This document shows, piece by piece, positions 57,151 to 64,000 of a stretch of 64,000 nt of DNA. Position numbers and translations under genes: made by a program. The number at the start of each line of letters is the position of its first letter. The first letter of the stretch is position 1. A model generated the notes under the pieces. That model was not told the DNA's origin. It was given only the letters and a program-made list of their open reading frames with translations, and ran no database searches. The DNA comes from Mannheimia bovis. GTDB taxonomy: Bacteria > Pseudomonadota > Gammaproteobacteria > Enterobacterales > Pasteurellaceae. Location: assembly GCF_014541205.1 (NCBI RefSeq), contig NZ_CP061280.1, positions 946,798 through 1,010,797 on the forward strand, in the 5' to 3' direction.

Positions 57151-57279
57151 TCTCATTGGGGTGCAACAAGCGGTTTAATTTGCCTAAAAATTTGCAAAAT
57201 TTCCGTAAAATGTGATCGCTTGTAGCTGAGAAATACCCATAGAACCTGATCTGATTAATATCAGCGTAGGGATTTGAGA
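57151..57279 (+). ncRNA. TPP riboswitch upstream of thiB
   Basis: Conserved thi-box parts are in order: GGGGTGC (57158-57164), GCTGAGA (57225-57231), ACCC then GAACCTGAT (57242-57250), TAATATCAGCG (57256-57266) and TAGGGA (57267-57272). Closing stem TCTCA (57151-57155) / TGAGA (57275-57279). The variable P3 arm between GGGGTGC and GCTGAGA is long and is formed by an inverted uptake-signal pair (ACAAGCGGT 57166-57174; ATCGCTTGT 57215-57223). TPP binding should repress thiB. Confidence 0.92.
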
Positions 57280-57332
57280 TAGCAAACTTGCCTCTTAAAT
57301 CCTTCTATCCACTTAATTTAGAAGGACTTTTT

Positions 57333-58286
57333 ATGAAATTGATTTTATCTTCACTGGCACTACTTACTGCTACCGCTTTTGCTAACCAACCAACACTGAC
57401 AGTTTACACTTATAGTTCGTTTGCCTCTGAATATGGTCCGGCTACAAAATTAGAACAAAATTTCGAGAAAGAGTGTAACTGTGATTTAAAATTTATGCCG
57501 TTTGATAATGGCGTAACAATGTTTAACAGAGTGCGTTTAGAAGGAGAAAAAACCAAAGCTGATGTAGTGCTGGGTATTGATAATTTCTTGCAAGCTGAAG
57601 CTGAAAATTCAGGGTTGTTCACGGAATTTGAGGCAAAAACCAAATTAGAGATGAAAGATAACATCTTCTTCCCGTACGATACAGGCTCTTATGCCTTTAT
57701 TTATGATAAAGAAAAATTGAAAAATCCTCCGAAAAGTTTGAAAGAGCTGGTTGAACGCCAAGACTTAAAAATTATCTATCAAGATCCAAGAACCAGTAGT
57801 GTTGGGCGTGGTTTCTTAATGTGGGTAAATCAAGTCTATGGTGATGGAGCTCCAACTGCTTGGAAAACGTTGTCAAAACATACCGTAACGGTAGGTAAGG
57901 GCTGGTCTGAAACTTATGGTGCTTTCTTGAAAGGGGAGTCGGATTTGGTTCTTAGCTATACTACATCGCCTTTATATCATAAGTGGCACGAAAATACCGA
58001 TAAATATGTGGCTGCTCCGTTTGAGGAAGGGCATTTAGTTCAAGTTGAGAATGCGGCGATTGTAAAAACGACGAAACAAAAAGCATTGGCAAACCAATTC
58101 TTAGCATTTTTGCATAAGCCGGAATCACAACATATTATTTCTTATCATAATGTAATGAACCCTGTTTTAGCAGAAGGCGTTGATCCTGCTTTTGCAGAAA
58201 TGCCAACCTATAAAACATTAGAATTTACCCCGCCATCTAATGAAACCATTCAAAAATGGCTCTCTGACTGGTCAAAAAGCTGGTAG
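57333..58286 (+). CDS. thiB: Thiamine ABC transporter substrate-binding protein
   Basis: A 317-residue periplasmic binding protein for thiamine and its phosphates. Signal peptide 1-18 (ends TAFA), then LTVYTYSSFASEYGP, ADVVLGIDNFLQAEAENSGL, DPRTSSVGRGFLMWV and GWSETYGAFLKGESDLVLSYTTSP, all typical of ThiB/TbpA. ATG 57333 with GAAGGA 6 bp upstream is chosen over an in-frame ATG at 57288. Controlled by the TPP riboswitch. The permease and ATPase genes thiP and thiQ, normally next in the operon, are not here; a terminator follows and then dksA. Confidence 0.95.
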   Translation: MKLILSSLALLTATAFANQPTLTVYTYSSFASEYGPATKLEQNFEKECNCDLKFMPFDNGVTMFNRVRLEGEKTKADVVLGIDNFLQAEAENSGLFTEFEAKTKLEMKDNIFFPYDTGSYAFIYDKEKLKNPPKSLKELVERQDLKIIYQDPRTSSVGRGFLMWVNQVYGDGAPTAWKTLSKHTVTVGKGWSETYGAFLKGESDLVLSYTTSPLYHKWHENTDKYVAAPFEEGHLVQVENAAIVKTTKQKALANQFLAFLHKPESQHIISYHNVMNPVLAEGVDPAFAEMPTYKTLEFTPPSNETIQKWLSDWSKSW

Positions 58287-58300
58287 TAAATAATAAGTAA

Positions 58301-58332
58301 TGATAGCCGAATTGTGATTCGGCTATCATTTT
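58301..58332 (+). terminator. thiB terminator
   Basis: TGATAGCCGAAT, TGTG, ATTCGGCTATCA, then TTTTG. Confidence 0.88.
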
Positions 58333-58522
58333 GAGCAAATAAATCAATGTAAATGCAAAATTTTTGCAAATTTATTTGTTAGTCATTCGATTTTGTGTTA
58401 TTTATAGCCGCCATTACTAAAAACCCGAAGATGTTGATTTTTTCGTATAATGTAGTTACAAGGAAGTTAGGTTGTATTCGGGATATAATTTTAACAATAA
58501 AATTCCAAACAAGGAGTAATCT

Positions 58523-58972
58523 ATGACTGAAACGGCTAAAACCACCTCTCTTGGTTTATTAGCATTAGCAGGTGTTGAGCCTTATGAGCCGGCAAAAGAT
58601 GAAGAGTATATGAATGAAGCTCAACGTGAGCATTTCAAAAAAATTCTGAAAGCCTGGCACGGTCAAATTATGGAAGAAGCAGAACGTACCAAAAGCCAGC
58701 TTCAAGAAGATATGACCAACTTTGCTGACCCTAACGATCGTGCAAGCCAAGAAGAAGAGTTTAGTTTAGAGCTTCGTAACCGTGATCGTGAACGTAAATT
58801 GTTGAAAAAAATTGAGCAAACGTTACATAAAATTCAAGAAGATGATTATGGTTTCTGTAAAACCTGTGGTGTTGAGATCGGCATCAAACGCCTAGAAGCT
58901 CGCCCAACCGCAGATTTATGTATAGATTGTAAGACATTAGCTGAAATTCGTGAGAAGCAATTAGGTTTATAA
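58523..58972 (+). CDS. dksA: RNA polymerase-binding transcription factor DksA
   Basis: A 149-residue protein that acts with ppGpp in the RNA polymerase secondary channel. Coiled-coil hairpin (about 35-108) with the tip around [13 protein letters not shown] (two acidic residues), then a four-cysteine zinc finger CKTC-X17-CIDC near 115-138. RBS AAGGAGTAATC. The TATAAT at 58446-58451 is a likely -10. First gene of the dksA-pcnB-folK cluster; gluQ, found between in E. coli, is absent. Confidence 0.97.
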   Translation: MTETAKTTSLGLLALAGVEPYEPAKDEEYMNEAQREHFKKILKAWHGQIMEEAERTKSQLQEDMTNFADPNDRASQEEEFSLELRNRDRERKLLKKIEQTLHKIQEDDYGFCKTCGVEIGIKRLEARPTADLCIDCKTLAEIREKQLGL

Positions 58973-58983
58973 GCAAATTACAT

Positions 58984-59007
58984 AATGCCTCTTTTACAAG
59001 AGGCATT
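58984..59007 (+). terminator. Hairpin after dksA
   Basis: AATGCCTCTT, TTAC, AAGAGGCATT; weak T tract, so partial read-through into pcnB is possible. Confidence 0.6.
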
Positions 59008-59026
59008 TACTATTTAGAGGTGTATT

Positions 59027-60553
59027 ATTTTTAATTATATTAAGTCATTATTTTCCAAACCGAAAAAGCAAGAGAAGGAAAATAAGTCAGAAGTTGAACC
59101 AAGAGCGGAGAAAACAACTAAATCTACTCGCTCTAAACGTTCAGCCCCTAAATTAGCAGAACAAAAAAGCCATAAAAAAGGCAGTAGAGGTCATCAAACT
59201 GATGTACCTTCTCATCTCCTACATAAAAAATTTACGGTAAGTGCAGCTCAATATGGGATTAGTCCGAAGGATTTCCCTAAAAATGCTCTTTCGATTGTAG
59301 ATAAATTACATCTTGCCGGGTTTGAAGCCTATATTGTTGGTGGTTGTATTCGTGATCTATTACTTGAAAAAAAACCAAAAGATTTTGATATTGCCACCAA
59401 TGCTCGTCCGGAAGAAATTCAACGTATTTTCGGCAGACAATGCCGCTTGATTGGTCGTCGTTTCCGCTTAGCTCACATTGTTTACGGGCGTGAAATTTTT
59501 GAGGTGGCAACCTTCCGAGCAGGGCACGCTTCCCACAGCAATGACAAAATCTCGAAAGTAAGCGATGAAGGAATGCTATTGCGTGATAATGTATACGGCA
59601 CATTAAGAGACGATGCCGAACGCCGTGATTTTACCGTCAATGCGTTATATTACGATACTAAGCGTAACTTGATTTTTGATTTCTTCAACGGTATTGATGA
59701 TTTACGAGCAGGCAAATTATCGCTCATTGGCGAGCCTGCAATCCGCTACCAAGAAGACCCTGTGCGTATGATCAGAGCCATTCGTTTTATGGCGAAGCTG
59801 GATATGTTCCTTGATAAAGCAACAGAAGCTCCAATTCGTGATATGGCGGTGCTTTTAACGAATATCCCGGCAGCTCGTTTGTTTGATGAATCGCTCAAAT
59901 TATTACAAACAGGAGCAGGGCTAAAAACCTATCAATTATTGCGTGAATACGATTTGTGGCAATTCTTGTTCCCTGTATTAACGCCGTTTTTCACTCCGAA
60001 AGGGGATTCAAATGCTGAGCGTATGATTAATAAAGCATTAGCCTCAACAGATGAACGCATTGCGGATCAATTGCCTGTTAATCCAGCTTTCTTATTTGCT
60101 GCACTGCTTTGGTATCCATTGCGTGAAAAAATGGAACAGCTTAAAAATGAAGGTGGTTTCAACAGCCACGATGCAATGATGTTAGCGGCAAATGACATTT
60201 TGGCGGACAGCTGCAAAGCAGTTGCTCTACACCGTCGCCATACTTCGGTTATTCGTGATATTTGGGCATTACAATTCCAAATGATGAAACGAACAGGCAA
60301 CCGCCCGCAACAAACGCTGGAACATATCAAATTCCGTGCAGGTTTTGACTTGTTAGTAATGCGTGCGGAGATTGAAGGTGGCGATTTAGTTGAGCTTTCA
60401 GCTTGGTGGCACGAATACCAATTCAGCAATGAGGGACAACGTGGAGAGTTATTAAAATCTGTTCGTCATTTACCGAATGTGCAGCCTGAAGCGAAGAAAA
60501 AACGCCGTCGTAGAACATTTAAGAAAAAGCACAGGGCTGCTAAAGCAGAATAA
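59027..60553 (+). CDS. pcnB: Poly(A) polymerase I, AUU start
   Basis: Adds poly(A) tails that mark RNA for decay and controls plasmid copy number in E. coli. The frame is open from an in-frame TAG at 59015 and has no ATG, GTG or TTG before the catalytic site: GGCIRD (105-110) and DFD (119-121) both precede the first TTG at 59447. AGAGG (59016-59020) sits 6 bp before ATT 59027, giving FNYIKSLFSKPKKQEK and a 508-residue protein with a Lys-rich N-terminal linker. E. coli pcnB is known to start with AUU. RRFRLAH, the RDF motif (RRDFTVNALYY) and the basic C-terminus (KKKRRRRTFKKKHR) are typical. Confidence 0.88.
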   Translation: MFNYIKSLFSKPKKQEKENKSEVEPRAEKTTKSTRSKRSAPKLAEQKSHKKGSRGHQTDVPSHLLHKKFTVSAAQYGISPKDFPKNALSIVDKLHLAGFEAYIVGGCIRDLLLEKKPKDFDIATNARPEEIQRIFGRQCRLIGRRFRLAHIVYGREIFEVATFRAGHASHSNDKISKVSDEGMLLRDNVYGTLRDDAERRDFTVNALYYDTKRNLIFDFFNGIDDLRAGKLSLIGEPAIRYQEDPVRMIRAIRFMAKLDMFLDKATEAPIRDMAVLLTNIPAARLFDESLKLLQTGAGLKTYQLLREYDLWQFLFPVLTPFFTPKGDSNAERMINKALASTDERIADQLPVNPAFLFAALLWYPLREKMEQLKNEGGFNSHDAMMLAANDILADSCKAVALHRRHTSVIRDIWALQFQMMKRTGNRPQQTLEHIKFRAGFDLLVMRAEIEGGDLVELSAWWHEYQFSNEGQRGELLKSVRHLPNVQPEAKKKRRRRTFKKKHRAAKAE

Positions 60554-60561
60554 TTTAATTA

Positions 60562-60585
60562 GGGCGGAGATATCCGCCCATTTTT
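60562..60585 (+). terminator. pcnB terminator
   Basis: GGGCGGA, GATA, TCCGCCC followed by ATTTTTAC. Confidence 0.8.
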
Positions 60586-60600
60586 ACATTAAGGAAAGTG

Positions 60601-61074
60601 ATGCAAACCGTCTATATCGCCTTAGGTTCAAACCTTGATAACCCGCTTGAACAAATCAAACAAGCGGTCGAAAAATTGAAAAAATTTGCAATTCATTTTG
60701 AGGTTAGTCCATTTTATGGCTCAAAACCTGTTGGACCGCAAGATCAGCCTGATTATGTGAATGCTGTAGCGAAATTTGAAACCGAATTATCGCCAACTGA
60801 ATTGCTAGATAAGTTACAAAGCATTGAAAATGAACAGGGCAGAGTGCGTTTACGCCGTTGGGGCGAGCGGACGTTGGATTTGGATATTATTTTATACGGC
60901 AATGAGCAAATTCAAACCGAGCGTTTGAACGTGCCACATATTGAGATGAAAAATCGTGAATTCGTGATTGTGCCGATGTTTGATTTAAGCCCGAATTTGG
61001 TATTACCAACAGGGGAAAAATTAGCCGATATTTATCAACAATTTAAAGATCACCAAATGGCAACCTTTAACTAA
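60601..61074 (+). CDS. folK: 6-hydroxymethyl-7,8-dihydropterin pyrophosphokinase
   Basis: A 157-residue folate-pathway enzyme. Motifs YIALGSNLDNPLEQI, YGSKPVGPQDQPDYVNAV and LRRWGERTLDLDIILYG (with the metal-binding Asp pair) are complete. AAGGAAAGTG precedes ATG 60601; the GTG three bases earlier is an alternative start. The gene contains an uptake signal near 60661. It overlaps the convergent ynbE by 4 bp. Confidence 0.96.
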   Translation: MQTVYIALGSNLDNPLEQIKQAVEKLKKFAIHFEVSPFYGSKPVGPQDQPDYVNAVAKFETELSPTELLDKLQSIENEQGRVRLRRWGERTLDLDIILYGNEQIQTERLNVPHIEMKNREFVIVPMFDLSPNLVLPTGEKLADIYQQFKDHQMATFN

Positions 61075-61265
61075 TTTTTTGTTTTATTTTCACTTTTCGT
61101 GATCACCGCACGGGATTTTTCGTCCATCTTCACATCAATGCGGTGATCTACTACTACATTCATATTAATGGTTATCCCATCAGCAGGCGTTTCGAGCTGC
61201 ACTTTGGGGGTACAAGCGGTCAAATTTAGCAAAAAAATTGCAAAACAAAATGAGGCTGTTTTCAT
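61071..61265 (-). CDS. ynbE: YnbE-like outer-membrane lipoprotein
   Basis: A 64-residue lipoprotein: signal MKTASFCFAIFLLNLTAC with lipobox LTAC, then VQLETPADGITINMNVVVDH, the conserved YnbE motif. ATG 61265 (ACGGAAGAA upstream) is preferred to the in-frame ATG 61292 that overlaps the ydbH end, because the longer form would put nine polar residues before the signal. In E. coli YnbE partners YdbH to form a lipid-transport bridge between membranes. Same pairing here. The third gene ydbL is absent downstream. An uptake signal falls in the signal-peptide end. Confidence 0.85.
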   Translation of the reverse strand: MKTASFCFAIFLLNLTACTPKVQLETPADGITINMNVVVDHRIDVKMDEKSRAVITKSENKTKN

Positions 61266-61281
61266 TTTTCTTCCGTTATTT

Positions 61282-63990
61282 TTATTCATCATCTAATTTT
61301 TGGTAGAGATAATTTTCTAGTTTTTGCTCAAATTGTGAGCTGTAGTTAATTAATTTCCACAAATCAAACATATTTTCTCGGTGATTATAGTTTAAATTCA
61401 CTTTGGATTGATCTTGGTTAGACGATAATTTTAATTTTCCGTCCAACACTAAATCGCCTTTTGAGCCGACATTAATCAGACTGCGAAAATCATTAATCGT
61501 GCTTTTATCCACTAAATGTAACAAAATTTGCTCGGTGTAACCACTTTTCTTCATTTCTGAAAGCAATTCAGGGGTAAAGGTTAAATAAGAGGTTTCCGCT
61601 TGTGTAAGTAAGCCATCGCAGATGTAGCAAGGTTTGCCGCTTAGCCAAAATGGCAAGGTAGCGTTGGCTTTGCCTTTCAGATCGATTTGTTGATATTGCA
61701 TAAATTGCAAAATTTTCTCAAAATCTAACCGCTCTAAATTCAGATAAGTAATTTCAGTTTGCGGTAAGGCAAAGCGTTTTACATTGAGTTTACCGCCAAA
61801 TAAATTAAAGGATAATTGATTTAAATTCAATGGCTTAGATTTAGTGTAAGGGTAGTAACCATTAATTTTCATTGAGGCATTATCAAGGGCTAACTCGCCG
61901 AGTTTGATTTGTGCGACTTTGACATCAATCGGTTTTTTTACGCCGAAATGAAAGCGTCCATCTTGATAGCGGTAAGGTAGAGCAAATTCAATGCCTTTTG
62001 CCTCGCCATCTGGTAAGGATAATCCTCCGTTGCGAATGGTTAAATGCCCGCCTGCAATTAAGCCTTTTTCTGCACTGGCGGTAAATGCCGTTTCGCCACG
62101 AATTGTGCCGTTATTAATTATCCATTGGCTACGGAATGGAAAAAGAGGTTGGAAGCCTTGTGCAGACTGCTCTAGCCAATAGAGTTTACCGATAATTTGG
62201 CTGGCATCTGCGGTTAATTGGCGGCGAGCAAATAATCTAAGCGGACCAAGTTCGGTGGTATTTACTGTACCTTTGAAATTAAGATTTTCTAACTCACCGC
62301 TAAAAGCAAGTTTTGCTTGTGGTTTTGGTAGCAGCCCACCGTAATCAAACTTAATTTCAGGTGATTTGAGCTGAATAGCTCCGTCAAGCGTGAATTTTTT
62401 GATATTAAATTGTATTGTTTGGGCGTTGGTTAGCTCTGTTTTGGAAATAGTTGTGCCATCAAGCCTCACAGAGGATAAATCGCCCTTTAGTTCGTTAAGC
62501 TGCACCGTATTTTTATGCCATTGCCCTCTGCCGCTTAAATTTACTTTACTGTTAAAAGCGTTAAGATTGGAGTTTCCCCAAATTCGCCATTTCCAACTAT
62601 CTTTAACGGCTTTTGGGTCTTTCGGATCTTGGAAAAAATCTAACGCTCCTGCTTTAAAATTTTGAGCTTGTCCATCTAAATGGAATTCAATATTTTTAAA
62701 GTCAGGACTTTGTCCTCGAAGAATAGCGTGTAATCGCCCGTGAATACCTTGTTTATCTATTTTGATCCCGGCAAGCGGAAAACGTAAATCTTCAATCGTT
62801 AAATAACGCTCTTTCCCTGTCAAACGAAGCAGGGAAGTGGGTAAAAACTTCAAGGTTAAATCATCGTAATTACCCTGAAAATCCAGCGGAATACTGCTGT
62901 ATAAAATAAAGTTACCGTGCTTGATGTTACCCGTCAAACGTAGTGGTAAATTCAGCCCTTGTTCGGTAATTTCGCCCTCTGAATTGGAGATCACAATATT
63001 ACCTTTTCCCAAACTGTTTTGGGAAAGCAAGCTGATACGAATAGCCGTTTTAAGCGGCAAAAATGGCTGGTTGGTAAAAGATTGTGGTGTAAATTTTGCT
63101 GTAACAAAGCCGTGAAGCGGAAAACGTTCGGTTAAGCTCCAGTCAAAACGCCCTTGTTTGATTTCTAGGCTTTTGCCGTCAAATAGAAAAGGAAAAGTGA
63201 GCTTATCATTTTCACTACTAAGGCTTGCCTGCCAGTTTCCTTCAAATTGTTGTTGGTCGTTTTTCTGCCAATTCAAGGTTGAATGCCCGTTTTGTAAGGC
63301 TTTGGTTGTAATGATTTCATCGGGCAGCTGCCAGTAATATTCTGCTGAAAGGGTGTGTGGAAGTGTAAGAAAATTATCTTCAATTTCAGCAGAAAATGTA
63401 AGCTTATGCTGCTCTTGTTTGCTCGGTTGGTAAGTTAAATCGGCATTCAATTTCCCATTTGTAAAAAATGCGGAAAAATCGACCGCTTGTTGAGCTAATG
63501 TAGCCTTGATTTCCCCATTAAATAGAGAAATTTTCAATGCGGTTTGTTGTTCTAACAAGTGGATAATTCTTGGGTTAAAATTCTCCGGGAGATTTTTCCA
63601 ATTAAGCGAGTGGATAGTTGCTTCGCCATCAGGAATCACCGCCAGTAATGCTTTTAGCGAAGTGTTGGAATTATTTTCCGATTTGGGAAAGAGTGATAAG
63701 CAGTGGTAGTCAATGTCTAATTTTTCAACAAATAGGTGGTTTTGCTTAATCCAAGTGAAATCTGTTTTATCTGCACTAATCAGCGGGCAATCTCGATAAG
63801 AAAGTTGAAATTGTGAAACTGATGAACCTTGCCAATTTAGGTGTAACCCTTGTGGAATTTTCACTTTCCACTCTTTCGGTAAAATCCAGTTAATGGGAGT
63901 CGCAAGTTGGGTATTAGGCACACATAAAAAGGCAATCACCGCAATGAATATTGCGGTAAGTATGCCGAAAATGCGTAATACCCATTTCAT
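61282..63990 (-). CDS. ydbH: YdbH-family AsmA-like intermembrane lipid-transport protein
   Basis: A 902-residue protein: one N-terminal inner-membrane helix (WVLRIFGILTAIFIAVIAFL), then a long beta-rich periplasmic domain as in the AsmA-like proteins YhdP, TamB and YdbH. The C-terminal part (SELNAFN-type repeats, SYLTFTPELLSEMKKSGYTE, DGKLKLSSNQDQSKVNLNYN HRENMFDLWK) matches YdbH. E. coli YdbH is 879 residues. It forms a bridge for phospholipids together with the lipoprotein YnbE, encoded next. The ATG at 63990 is 10 bp from the window edge with no strong SD seen, so the true start could differ slightly. Confidence 0.85.
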   Translation of the reverse strand: MKWVLRIFGILTAIFIAVIAFLCVPNTQLATPINWILPKEWKVKIPQGLHLNWQGSSVSQFQLSYRDCPLISADKTDFTWIKQNHLFVEKLDIDYHCLSLFPKSENNSNTSLKALLAVIPDGEATIHSLNWKNLPENFNPRIIHLLEQQTALKISLFNGEIKATLAQQAVDFSAFFTNGKLNADLTYQPSKQEQHKLTFSAEIEDNFLTLPHTLSAEYYWQLPDEIITTKALQNGHSTLNWQKNDQQQFEGNWQASLSSENDKLTFPFLFDGKSLEIKQGRFDWSLTERFPLHGFVTAKFTPQSFTNQPFLPLKTAIRISLLSQNSLGKGNIVISNSEGEITEQGLNLPLRLTGNIKHGNFILYSSIPLDFQGNYDDLTLKFLPTSLLRLTGKERYLTIEDLRFPLAGIKIDKQGIHGRLHAILRGQSPDFKNIEFHLDGQAQNFKAGALDFFQDPKDPKAVKDSWKWRIWGNSNLNAFNSKVNLSGRGQWHKNTVQLNELKGDLSSVRLDGTTISKTELTNAQTIQFNIKKFTLDGAIQLKSPEIKFDYGGLLPKPQAKLAFSGELENLNFKGTVNTTELGPLRLFARRQLTADASQIIGKLYWLEQSAQGFQPLFPFRSQWIINNGTIRGETAFTASAEKGLIAGGHLTIRNGGLSLPDGEAKGIEFALPYRYQDGRFHFGVKKPIDVKVAQIKLGELALDNASMKINGYYPYTKSKPLNLNQLSFNLFGGKLNVKRFALPQTEITYLNLERLDFEKILQFMQYQQIDLKGKANATLPFWLSGKPCYICDGLLTQAETSYLTFTPELLSEMKKSGYTEQILLHLVDKSTINDFRSLINVGSKGDLVLDGKLKLSSNQDQSKVNLNYNHRENMFDLWKLINYSSQFEQKLENYLYQKLDDE

Positions 63991-64000
63991 AAAATCAGGC

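Noticed and set aside
59447..60553. pcnB starting at TTG 59447
   Set aside because: This would remove GGCIRD and DFD, essential catalytic residues, while the upstream frame is open and homologous with an SD before AUU.

Overview
This looks like chromosomal DNA of a Pasteurellaceae bacterium from the clade that uses the ACAAGCGGT-type DNA uptake signal sequence (Mannheimia, Actinobacillus pleuropneumoniae and relatives). The signal occurs dozens of times, often as inverted pairs between genes. The content is typical of the family: AT-rich DNA, rsxABCDGE, class I adenylate cyclase, fabB, cstA, the rpsF-priB-rpsR-rplI operon, dksA-pcnB-folK and a Slam surface-lipoprotein locus. Mannheimia is the best guess, but the species cannot be fixed from sequence reading alone. 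No rRNA, tRNA, CRISPR array, complete prophage or insertion sequence was seen.

Layout. 1-2.9 kb: a decayed rhuM gene, an adenosylhomocysteinase-like gene, a headless Cys-rich fragment and a small XRE regulator. 2.9-14.2 kb: pflA, prlC, pheA, cyaA (GTG start, CRP box on its promoter), fabB (FabR-like operator), an NRAMP-like carrier and glyA (PurR box). 14.4-16.5 kb: mesX-mesD, a folate-independent methionine synthase pair behind a perfect MetR-type palindrome. 16.6-31.2 kb: nadK-yfiF, suhB-dxs, cstA, a TatD-type hydrolase, a BPL-N protein divergent from bioY, an MFS carrier, thrS and a frameshifted malQ. 31.2-37.1 kb: purD (PurR box), the rpsF operon, dnaQ, an overlooked 52-residue lipoprotein and ettA. 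37.2-39.9 kb: a very AT-rich four-gene cassette that I cannot assign to any known family. 40.1-46.6 kb: rsxABC, a TRIC-like channel gene, then rsxDGE. 46.6-50.0 kb: a palindromic repeat element, lpxM, a relBE pair with a nonsense-mutated toxin, and pepD. 50.1-53.0 kb: a repeat-bearing surface lipoprotein with a homopolymer in its probable promoter, followed by its Slam translocator. 53.2-58.3 kb: gpt, gmk, a TolC-like lipoprotein, then an amidohydrolase and thiB that diverge around one PurR box, each with its own leader RNA (a leader-peptide/terminator arrangement on one side, a TPP riboswitch on the other). 58.5-64 kb: dksA, pcnB (AUU start), folK, ynbE and ydbH.

Three regulatory themes recur. 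PurR-type boxes precede glyA, purD and the amidohydrolase/thiB pair. CRP-type boxes precede cyaA and cstA. Paired uptake signals act as likely terminators and, in one case, form an arm of a riboswitch. Three genes are clearly inactivated (rhuM, malQ, relE).

The best candidates for undescribed biology are the 37.3-39.8 kb cassette, the amidohydrolase leader RNA with its divergent PurR/TPP control region, and the possibly phase-variable Slam lipoprotein promoter.
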